Shown: in pieces, positions 35,801 to 47,900 of the stretch
Layout of the letters: the number at the start of each line of letters is the position of its first letter
Position numbering within the stretch: position 1 is the stretch's first letter
DNA from: Scortum barcoo
Lineage: Eukaryota > Chordata > Actinopteri > Centrarchiformes > Terapontidae
Assembly: GCA_023238725.1 (NCBI GenBank)
Contig: CM041546.1
Location: forward strand, 11,346,028-11,410,027
DNA length: 64,000 bases
Reading direction: 5' to 3'
The notes under the pieces: model-generated
What the model was told of the DNA's origin: nothing
What the model saw: only the letters and a program-made list of their open reading frames with translations
Databases searched by the model: none
Program-made: the position numbers and the translations under genes

Positions 35801-36879
35801 CAAGAGCACATTTTTGTTTTCTCATCTTAGCAAAATTAGGTAATATTTTTGATTAATTGGTGTTTTGCATGCTACTTGCATGAGATGTGGCTCTTTAATG
35901 TCCAAAATGGTCTAAAACTTAAAAATGCAGGGAAATCTTGGAAGCATATATTTTTGTGGATTTACATTTTTTAAAAAACATGCATTCATGTTTAATTACA
36001 TAATAAATCACAATGAATAATAATGCTTTTAAGATCCTGAGAATGATCAGTAGTCTACAACTCCTTGGAGCTTTATCCTGAGCTTATTTGAGAACAGTAC
36101 ATGTCTAGAAAGTTGGTTTACCACAAATGATAGCAGCTGATGATCATAGGTCATATGATGTGAAGAAATTCTAGAAAGTCACAGGCAACCTGAAAAACAG
36201 TTTGCACTCATCTTCCACGACAGATGAAAGTCGTCAATTTAGTACTCCTAGATACTACTATTAATCAAGTTTTTCCCAAGCACTAAAAATGCTACTCTTT
36301 TCACATGGTGGAATCCCTGCAATAACTCTCTCATTTTGTGGCGAAGGAATGAGACTCGCCTGTTTGCACTGGGACTCTCCCTGCAGATTTTTGTGTTGTG
36401 TTGTGATGTATCGCCCATCTGGGGGTCTGCTGAGCAGATCAGTGGTCCAGTTATTGGCCCAGGCCCACGGCTGCAGCGTTGGGGCTTACTGTTCCTCAGA
36501 TGAGAACGTGCCTGTTTGATGCGGCACTTTAAAGCGTTTCCTCCCTCTCTCACTCTTTCTTCCTGCCATTAATGATCTGCCTCTAAGCCTCTGTTTCGGA
36601 CTTTCTTTCTTTCATTCTTTCCTCCTGAGCTTTTATAGTGGGCTCTCTCTGGCCTTACTTTATAGTAGCCCAGTAGTGAAACATGAGCATGGAACTGTTG
36701 ACCTGGCCTGGCCTTGACTTAGGAGTTAGAACTTTAGACGCTCTACAGGTGCCCCACACACACATACACACAAATATAAAGCCTTGAACATGCAAGCACT
36801 TACTACTCAGGCTCTGAGACAAGGTCAAGGGCTTTCATCACGTCCTCCAGCAGAGACTCTGGGATGAAGCCATTATCTG

Positions 36880-36910
<31 letters not shown>

Positions 36911-39900
36911 GAGAGAGAAAGAGAGAGAGAGAGAGAGGGTGAGAGACACTGGCTGACCCCAGACAGAACATAAAATACAGGCTTCAGCTGAAAACCAGGG
37001 GAAGCCTTCACCTACACACATGTGGCAAAAGTGCTATTTACATCTTGGGCCCCAGGGAATGAACTCATCTGACACAACTAACAACAACAAAAAAGAAATC
37101 AGTAATTAACACACGTACAGACACGCACACACAAACACAAACACAACACACACACACACACACACCTTGTCCTCTCTCTCTCTGACCTACATTCCAGGGC
37201 CGTGCTGATTGCTTTACCTGAGAGGAGATGCTTTAAACACTAACATGTGTTTTTTTTTTGCCTGAAAGAGCATACAGTTTTGTCTCATTTGAGCATCAGC
37301 ATGTAAGCCTGTGTGGCCTCTTGTTTAGATACATGCGTAAGCCCCTAGTGTGCTGTGAAGAAGATTAACTGACAAGTGCTCTACTTGTCCGCTATTGAGC
37401 AAATCAATCTCGCCTCTTTCAATGCCAGATGTTATTCTCACAGGGTGACAATTTGACAGCGAGGGCGCACACACACACACACACACACTCACACACACTC
37501 TCTCTACACAGGGACTATGACAAAAACAAAATATTTAAGAACATGCTGAGACAGTGTATTGCTAAGTGTGTGTGTCTGGTGAGTCAGTACAGTGCGTGTG
37601 AATGCGTCTGGCGCCCTTTTTCCACAACACAGGGAGCTGTGCTGACTCTACATGTGACACAGACAGATTTATGCCTGTTTCACACAGCACTCAACTGTGC
37701 TGCTGGCTACAGCATGTGTGTATACACTGCAGTGCATGAATGTGTGTGTCGTGTACCGTACATCTTCCTTACATGTTTGCATACATGCACGTTTATGTCT
37801 GTGGATGCACCTCCTGTGGCCCATGCATATGTTTGCGTGTGAGAAACACATCTCACAGAATGTCCTGGCAAACCACAGTAGCAGTGAATTTGAGCTTGTG
37901 CAAAGCAGGATTTTGTTGCAACAGGAAAAGCGAGATGAAGAACAAGGAAAAGAAATAATAAAAAGGCCATCAGTTAAGTTTACATATTTGTTGTTGAAAT
38001 TGCCGGATCAGGCAAGAATGCTTTCAGCTGGTAGGATTTATCTTACTGTCATGGTGCCTCATACCACACACAAACACACACAAATCTCTAAAAGTCAGTA
38101 TGCTGTGCCTCCGAGCCAGATAGTGATTAATATTGTTTATAGCGACATAGAAAAGCACACGTCATTTCACAAAGAGGACACATAAATATGAAGGTATGTG
38201 CTCCGCCCGGTGATTTAGTCAAGTCCTTAGCTGAGTAATTAGTTGCAACATGGATAGTGTATGAGTGTATGTTAACACAGTGCATGCTCGTGTCTTGAGT
38301 GGGACTCCTCGTCTCTGCATCTCTCCCGCCTCTCTCTTGTCTCAACAGCAGAAAAACATTACACAGCAGATGTTAAGACTAAACGTTTCATTTCTCTTTT
38401 TTGTCGCTAAGTGCTCAGGAACACACACAAACATCCCGCACTGTAATCTTGATTCTACATGAATGAACGCGGCAGACTTCCGACTTTTAGTTCATCTGAC
38501 ATTACAGCTTGTCTGCTCTTTAACTTTCGAGTGTCACTGTGTTGCTCTCTGTGTCCTTCCCTTCGCCTTTTACCCCAGTCACCTGGAAGTGACAGGACGA
38601 GGGGTTCGGGAATGCAAGGAAGAGAGGGAGGGAGCAGGATGGTTGACTCAGCTGTAAGAGGAATGATCTCACCAACCTAAACAACAACAGTGGAGATGGG
38701 AGGAGAGAAACAGACCCTCACTCTGCAGAAGAAAATAATGGAGATGAGAGAGAAGAAGCAAAGAGGGCAGAAGAGGTCATAATTGCATCTGCTCAACCAG
38801 GAAGAAGGAAAGAAAAAGCCAATGGCCAGGATATTGTTTGATTAGTATGTGCATGTGTGTAGCTGTGTTAGAGTGAACGTTTGGATTAATTAAAGTACAT
38901 CTGCGTGCCAGGATTTTCATTTAGTTGGTGAACTAATGAGCAAATAAAGTATAATGATCTATAAAAACAAGTTTGCATGGGGTGAAAGGCGGGAGTTGTG
39001 ACTCACTGGCAGCGTAATGATAATTTGTACAATACGTGTGATCCAAAAAACTTGATTATTACCTTCAGGATCAAATGACTGGAAGACCCTCCTTGCCTGC
39101 TCTGATGGGGACTCTGGACCTACCAGGGACATCTCCTATAGAGACAAAGCCGGGAAAGAGAAACAGTAAGACGGGAAGAAATAAATGAGAAACAATAGAC
39201 GGAGGAGAATGAGATGAGAACACTGTGAGACATTGTGCATGAGAACATGAGAAGGGTTTGGCCCAAAAGTGACCACACAGAGATTTGTGAATAAAGTGAG
39301 GAGACAGGGACGGTTGCAGTATGACAATGTGCAGATGGGTAGAGTTGGGAGTAGAGGAAGAATTAGATCACACTATGGGAGAATGGGCTGAAACATTAGA
39401 AGAGTGCAGCGTGAAGCGATGACCATCTAAATCTACTCACAGCTAATAGACTTTGATTGTTCTTGACGGGTTTTAGCAGCACTAATGTACAACACACTAC
39501 AGTGAAGAAATGCAGTCAACATAAAGTACCAATCGCAGCTGTGTGTGGTGCACTGCTAATGCACACTGTACATGTATGTGTGTGTATGTGTAATCTAAGG
39601 GGCCACTGCAATCACCAGAATCCATTGGGTTATTAACTGATCTGCTGATAAGGTTAGACAGCTTGTTTTGACTCCAAACACACAATTGGAAAATTGAGTC
39701 TTACATATACAGCCCGTGATTTATGGTGAGCTCTACAGTGTTTGTTTGTTGGTAAAGTTTAGAAAGAGCGGTGCTGGCAGGGAGATCAGAAATGAGAAGG
39801 GTGACTATATGGCTTGCACCAGAGGGTGATGCCCCTTTTGACTCATCTATTATGTACATGCTAATTAAAAGAATACTTCCTGATTCTCTCCACACAAAAG

Positions 39901-42900
39901 GGCCTCAGCAAGTTTCAGTGCTTGTCAGATGTTTTACCAGCATACAAAACCACCTCAGTTAACATTTACCTGACGTGTGTTGGTGGGGGTCTGCATGTGA
40001 TAATTTGCCAGCTAGAGCATCACATCTAGCTGGTGTGTGTGTGTGTGGTCTGAGCTTCTCTCTCATCCTTGTTCCTTTTTTTCCACTAGACTGCCTCTGC
40101 CTCTTTTCAAGTGCACAGCAGAGGGCAACGACATGAATGCCATTGAGGATAAAATGCCAGAATGTCATCCCCATTGTTTGTTGCAGTGAAACAATAAAGA
40201 AATACAAAAGATGCAAAGAAAGATCAGGGCAGCAGAATTACACAGCCAGGAGGAGGATGTGATGGTATGCTTTTCTCCCCACCTTTAACTGTGGCCAGTC
40301 GGAACAGGTATGAACAGGTAGAAAAATTTTGCCTTCAGATGCGGTTGGACAACACATTAAACTACTGAGCCTACTGAACCCTTAACACGGTAAACTCAGA
40401 CCTGGGACAGATCTCATGGGATAGGAATGCCTTCTCATGATCTCTCTTATCTCATATTTTCAAACACTACCTCCTATTTTTTAAACTTACTGTCAGATCA
40501 TACCCAGAGCTCAGAGTAAGTCGGACAGCTGGATAACCATCAGTTTCCGATAAGGAACACTGCAAGCAAACAATGATGAGGAGCGCGGGGGTGTTCCTTG
40601 AAATTATCTTAACCATTTTAGATGAGTTTAAGGAAAAGAAACGGCTCAGAGGTGACAAACAGGATAATTTGTCAGAGAGAGGATGAAGTAAGATACTTGA
40701 GAGATGACTTTTTAGCCTTTGCCGTCATAAACACACTCATGCCAAGTGTAGGCGAGAGTCAGAGGAGAGGGTTCTCACTGTTCTTCCATATGAGTGAGGG
40801 AGGGAGTGTATTTATGACAACAGAGCGCTGGACAAACACACAATGTTTTTGGAGAGCAAATGAACCCTGCTCATCTCCTTTAGCTGGCCTTTATTAAAGC
40901 TTGAGCCTCAGATCCAAGCAGGCTGCTAGGGTTTCATGGTCCACTTATTACTGTATTCAGGGCTTACTCAGAGAGAGGGGGAGAGAGAGGGGTTCAGGGA
41001 GACACACCGAGAAGAGATGACTCCCAGCTGCCGGCTCTTCAAATGCAAAGAAAAACAGGCACAGACCGGCGAACACGCGCTCACACACCATTCTGTCACA
41101 CAAAGTATAGCAGGGTCCTGATGTGTTAACATTACAGGCTCCATAAATTTGACGGTAGATTTGTCATTTCCCAGATATGTCTGTGTTTCATATACAGAGG
41201 TGAATAAAGGTCATTTTGCTGTCCCAGGAGGAATAACCAAAAAACAAGAAATGTTCCTTTGTGGCCTGCAGCCTAAAGGGGAACTCACTACAGTAAATAT
41301 AAGATAAACAGAGATGTGTCTTGAAACAAGAACTGTTTTGTTAAACTGTAACTTGAACTAATTTATATGGCACTTATAAACAGTATATGCGAGCTAAGAA
41401 AACATGTATCTCTTCCCAAAGCGATGAGAAGCATAATCGATCTTAGGCTGCCAAATGCAGTCCTGCTGCTGTAAGTCCAACGTGCCTCGTGAACCACAGC
41501 TCAGTTAACACAGTTTATTACCTTCCAGAGCAGGATGGACACAGTCTGAGTAAATCACCTGGTAATACCACAGTTACAGGATGTCAACACTTTACCAGAA
41601 GACAAACACTCGTAAGTGGTCATCAGCAGACAAAACAAAGCATACTATCCTTGCTAAACTCCACATGCTAATATGAGGCTAATGAACATGAAAAGACAGT
41701 GACTCACGTGAGCATAAAATCATGCACATACACACTGACACACGTAATGACAGTAGGAATTACGTGATTTTGTGTGTGTGTGTGATGACAGGTCTGCCTG
41801 GCTGTCTTTGATCTGTGTTTTATTAGAGGCCCGAGGAAGATGCTGCTGAGTAGGAAAACATGTCATGGAGCGAACATGCTCCACAGGGAAGGTGTGTGGA
41901 AGTGTGTGTTTTTTTGTTTTGCATTTTTTTCCTCCCCTCAATCCCACTGTTTTACCGTATGTGTGAGCATGTTTGCTGTGTAAGAGAGAGAATCAGTGCA
42001 ATAATTAGGACTGTCCCCTGCTGAAATCTGTTTGCTTATTCTGGAAAACAAGCTGGTATTCTTTTCTCTCAGTCTGCGCAAATATTCATTCTCGTGCAGT
42101 GATACAGCACAGTGACACGCACTCGCGCTTTCCCACTGATGCCAGGTCCTTTGTAAGTGTGCCTTATGAAATCAAGGAGCACATTCCAATCCTCACTGTG
42201 CGATCTTAACAGAGCAACAACAAGCTACCCTACAAAGCAGAACAACACGCACGCACCACCCCGAGGACTTAAATACACAAAGTAATGCAGAACATTTGCT
42301 CTGAGCAAAACTAGAATTATTACTGAGATCAAACATGTCTTGTTTAAGAGCCAACAATTCCAAATGACCAAAGAGGCATTTGTCTGTTCAGTTAAGTCAG
42401 GACTACCACTGACACATCCAGACTTACAGTCCCATAGCACAAGATCAAATCTGACTGTATTGTATGCACTATAAAGTATGTGTGCGATCTACCTTTTGCT
42501 TGTTATCAGACCAGGTCTCTTCATCAACACCCTCCTTACTAAAAAACAGAGACATCATGTAACCTGTTTACCATTAAGTAATTTTGGTGAAGCTCTCCTG
42601 ACCGGTGCCTAAACCTTCACCTCAAGCCATGTGCACTTCTGTTGCTATCTGTTCACTAGACTTAGTGGCTCTCTTAGGCTGACAACTCATCCCCCTGTAG
42701 GCCTTTTTCCTCTCTTGTTCTTTCTCTTGCTTAATTTGACCCTTTTTTTTTACCTTCCCTTTCCTGTGCTAAGTACATACTCAAGTTTTGGAGTATTTCC
42801 TCCCCTTCCACCCTTGACTTTTTCTTCCATTCTTTCTTCCCCCTTTCATCTTTTATCTCCACTTGCAGGTAGGTACTTCAGGAAAGACAGGTAGGCATAG

Positions 42901-44824
42901 TACTTTACTAGAGTTACGCTTTCTTTCCCTCCGGTCCAGCCAAAGAGCTATTGTGTGTGCTGAGAGGCTCCGAGTGGCCATAGAGTGCGTCTGAAGGGAT
43001 CGGTTTCAGGACAACAAAAGCAGAGGTCTCGGACAGTGTCTCCTGCCTTGTTCCGAGCAGGCAGCGACAGCATCACTACATGACAGGCTAAGGAGGAAAC
43101 TAAGGAGGGCGCCTGTGTGTGTGTGTGTGTGTGTGTGTGTTTAGTTCACCTTAACTAGCTAGCTGTGTCCCATGTGATTCCGAGTACAGAGAGAAATGGA
43201 AAACCTCTCTCACCTGCTATATGAGGAGTGTGTAGAGTATTTACTTTGTTTGTGTGTGTGTGTGTGTTTCAGACATGACAGACAAGACAAAGTAGTGATT
43301 TATGGCACTGACTTGGATGACAACCACTGTCTCTCACCAGAAAAGAGAGGAGACACCAGAGGATAGTTATAGCGTGTAGGATAGCGTAATGATGGGTCTT
43401 ATAACCGAAAACAACACCCAGAGGAAAAGGAAGAATAATGCAGCACACACACACTGACACAGACAGCTTTTCATCGGGCTACAATGGTCCTTAGTCTGAC
43501 CTGACACAGATTATTAATGACTGTTAATGTACACCGCTTTGTTATTTTTGTTTGTGTGTGGCCCGCACCCTCTGATTACACCAAAAACGGAAAGTAATCC
43601 TTTTTGACATAAAGTCTTATGTTCTTTAAAGTTTTAGTACTGTTACTGTTTCTATCCTGCCTTGTTCTAGCTACTGTTTAGTACACTGGGGGGATGACAA
43701 AAATTTTATCTATTGTTTATTCATTTTATTAATCTGGTGTAATATTTTGTGGATACGATCATATCGTGTTATCATTTTCACATTTCTGTTGTGCGACTTA
43801 CTGATTCTAACCAACCTGTAAATGTGAAATTGGATTTTTTTTTTGCGATATCCTGATTTTTCATTATTGGCTTATAAACCATAAGAATACATCAGTTTTG
43901 AGGATATAATACTTTAAAATAGGTTCTCTTGCTAGCTTGACACCTGAGAAAATTCCTTTGACTGAAGAGGGCTGTGAAGGGCAGTTGGAAGCTCTGAAAA
44001 AAGGTAATAAATTAAAACCTTAAGCTTAGAATATTTTATTACACAAATATATATAATATTGTGATAATGATTTTTAAAGATAAACGCTAGTCCTACTGCC
44101 AATGATGTAAATTTACTGTGGTAATGCCAATAAATTGACCAGCATTAACTGTGTCTTATGCTTTAAATTCCTGTTCCTTACCGGTCCTTGAAGGATATTT
44201 TGTGTATGTGCAGACAGGAGCTGGAGTCTTAAGGGACACACCAGCGCCACAGCGGCTACTCTCTCTCCTAGTAAATCACTGACCCAAAACACGACTACTG
44301 TACACAGACACACACAAAAACACACATGTAACTCCCTTGAGAAGCAAACACACAGCCTGTGAACCTCATCACTCAGTAAGGAGAGTAAAGAGTGATGAGA
44401 AATGTCACCGGAGGATCACCCCCCCCCCCCCCTTTCCTGAGTGACCGCTGCACCACTCTTTGGAGTGCATCCTTCCTTTCGACTTCCTTTCTTCCTCTTT
44501 CTTTCCCATGAGGGACCAATAATCTGAAGAGGTTGGCTGAGTTGCACAGGGGAATCCTTCCTTTTGGGCAGCTGACCTATTGTACACTGGAGTGGATAGT
44601 AACTTCAAAGACAAGAAATGGAAAAGGAAGGAAGAAATAATCCTTTTTTAAACATATTGCCTGATATGTCTCATCCATCATCCCCCTTCTTCTCCTTCAT
44701 CCCCCTTCTTCTCCTTCACTTGCTGTCTGTCTTCCTTCCCTTCTCTTCTTCCTCTGGCGTCTCAGAAACACTTGCCCAAAAACAGATCCCATTACATGCC
44801 ATTATACACACTCAGCCTCTTTCT

Positions 44825-44919
<95 letters not shown>

Positions 44920-47900
44920 ACAACAGGGGACAGAGGGAGTGGGGGGTGTTGTGGGTAAGGATCAGAGATGGTGAAATGGCCTTTGTGTAGGTAGATTAGA
45001 TAAAAAACACTAATGCCATTAAGCTGATGTTCTGAAAGCCACAGTCACACACTGACACTGACTCGGGGGAATACACACCCGTCCCCAATGGCAGACAGAA
45101 GGAGCCGCTGACACATCAGAGGCAGGGATCAGGTTTTCTGCTTTTGTGAGGATGGCTCTATATCTGAGCTAAAAGCCACATAACCAGGTAGCGTGTATTT
45201 TTGTATCACAAAGCCTGGGAAATCTCTATGTGCTTCAAATTAGCTCTAAACATATATTCCCTTTCAAAGAGGACAGGGACACACTAAGTGAGGTGTACCA
45301 GAAGAGTGCCCCTGCCCCACATCTTACCCCTCCAGCTTGGGCTCAAAGTTGAGGAGCCGGCACAGGGTAGCGTCAGCCATGTACGTCAGCACATATGCAT
45401 GCATGTGTGTTCGAGTGTGTTCCAAGTCTCTTGCGGGACAAATGGATCCAGATGGAAACTCTGGAATCACATTCCCTACAGGAAGCCATCCACCTGAAGC
45501 CACACACTCATATACACACACACACAACACTAATGCTAATCAGGATTAGGTTCCCTGTGCTCTGGAATGTGTGGGCAAGAGTCAGACTGTGGGCCTGTGT
45601 ATATGTGAACATGTCACTAGTGCCGGGGGAGTTGTAACAATCGGTAAGTCATCAGCGCATGCATGACGACTTTGGGTCATCACTGAGCCAACATATGATC
45701 CACTCGCCTAGTGGACTTGAGCTTAATGCATGTAAGTGAGCTTTTAATCAATGGTATATTAAGGGTGTGGCGTTATGATGGAGATGATTGCCTGGGATTT
45801 TTCTGCCTCTCTGGTGCCATTTTCACAAGAGCAGGGAGAATCGATTCGCTACAAGCAAACCTGCCAGCTTTAGAACATGGGCTACAGCAATGTATTATGT
45901 TACATGTTCACTGATAGAAATGATAAACATGTTTGTCAGAGTGCAAACTGGGTGAGTGTGCACATATTCATATACACACATCCACATCCAGAGGATCACA
46001 GTAATCTGATGATTCATAATTCTACCCCAAAAGTCAAAGTTTCTCTCAATCGTTGCAACAGCAAGGTAAACCTCAATTAGGGCATGAAATCCATAGCTTG
46101 GCATAGCCATGTGCACGTATAGTACAGAAGCAGGATCTCTTTGCCCTTTTCCAGGAACCCTTTCTGGAATTGTACCTGCATTTCGACCACATGAGCCTGT
46201 TTCCAGTTTTGTTTCGTGGACTACAATTCCTTTCACTCAGAAGCTACCTACTCTGATGCAGAACTTTCTGAAGTCAAAAGACACTTTTTCAAACATAAGT
46301 CTCCAACTTACAAAGATTCTGGAAGCACTCAAGTCCTGGCTATTACTATAATATAAGTAGGGATTTTTGTTTAGTGTTACTGACATGAAAACAACAGCTA
46401 TATTGCCAGCTACTAACAAACCAGCTACAGTACAAGAGAGCAAACCCAGGGTTTGCTAATTGCTATTAACTACTAGAATTGAGAACAGATCTTCACTCCA
46501 GGTGTTTCACCTTTTTGACATTTTTAAACTTTCCTTTCATCTCTTTATATCTCATTTTTAACATTCATCTAAATGTCAGCCTATCAGCAGTGTCTTGTCT
46601 CGTTCCATTCTAAATTATTTCTCCAACCAAGCCATTGCTTTTAAGTTTTTGTCTTGTTTTTCTATCTCTAACATTCTTTGAGGTGCACCATAAAATCAAA
46701 CATAAATATGCTAAAATAAGTCTTTGTGATTTAGTTTTGTGAGTGTTGTTTCTGGGGTTTCTTGGTTCCTGGGAAATGTTCTTCTGAACAAGAGCCAAAA
46801 CATAAAAAATGTTGTTGGAATTAACCTGACAGTGAAGGTAGACAGAAGTATACTGTAAATGGAGGGTTGTCGTTGGAGTCCAAATTCTGCAGTTTACACC
46901 ATGCTCATGTATCATGAACTACACATTGTTTAGTTGATCGCAGATGGTCGAGAAACTAAGATCGTGTCTTTGTATCTGCCAGAGAGTGAGAAAGAGAGAG
47001 CATGAAGATGACTGTGAGTGCTTATTAAGTTCCTCTTTGGAAACTGAGCTTTTTCTCCCCTGATGCTGGATAGGTGAAAAGCCAAGAAACAGCACTGGCC
47101 ATATATGACTATCTTCTGTGCTCATTTTTCCCTCCCCTCCCTTTCTCCCTCTCTTTTTCCCCCCACACTGATATTTGACCAGCACTATATTAAATCTGTA
47201 AAGTACATTCCATATTTTGGTTTTTCTAACCTGCTGGGAAGACTGGCTTGTATTACACACTGTACGTCTATGTGAGTGAATTATGAGTTTGGTAGCTTAT
47301 GGATGAGTGAATTGAACTTGCCTTTGTAAAAAACACAGAGAGGTGGGTTTCACTGCCAAGGATCCAAATAGGGAACTTTGGAGACTTGAGGAATGCCCCG
47401 ACCTGAAAAACACACACGCACAAAGAAAAGGAATGTGTAACAAATGAGTGTCTATTTTCAGCCATTTCATCATGAATCAGTAACTGTTTAAACTTTAACG
47501 TAAGTCATTTTCATGAGGGACTTTAATATTTGAACACATGTCACAAAATATGAACAGCATGTTACTTCTTTGTATCCTCACCAAATAGCGTTATATAATG
47601 AAATGCATTTTAGAATATCCAATAATGTTCAACTCATTTTAACTTAAATCCCAGAGTTCATGTCTCAAATCCAGATTTTTTGGGCTTGCTTATATGCAAT
47701 GATAAATAAATGTCAAGATGCCAAGATTCCTGTTTTTCAAAAAGACTAAAATGTGCAATGTCAAATGTATTTATATATCTCTTTTTTGATCTATAATTAG
47801 TAAATGCATTTTTAAGTGCATGTGTGCCAGCAAAAAAAAAAAAAAAAACTGTAGTGAGGGAGAGTGGGGAGTTTACACTTAGTCTGTTGGGACGCTTCCC

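Larger units (their letters stand above)
39136..47321. other. mindy3 intron 10 (8.2 kb, GC-AG): no gene seen
   Basis: The largest intron of the gene. It contains (GT)n at 43114-43141, a C-run at about 44419-44432 and a long (AC)n at 44831-44918. No nested gene or transposase could be supported in any frame. Confidence 0.65.

Noticed and set aside
44618..44974. Open frame of 118 codons rich in Thr-His
   Set aside because: Simply a translation of the (AC)n repeat.
45895..46236. Minus-strand open frame of 113 codons in mindy3 intron 10
   Set aside because: No similarity to a known family and no splice support. Expected by chance in 8 kb.
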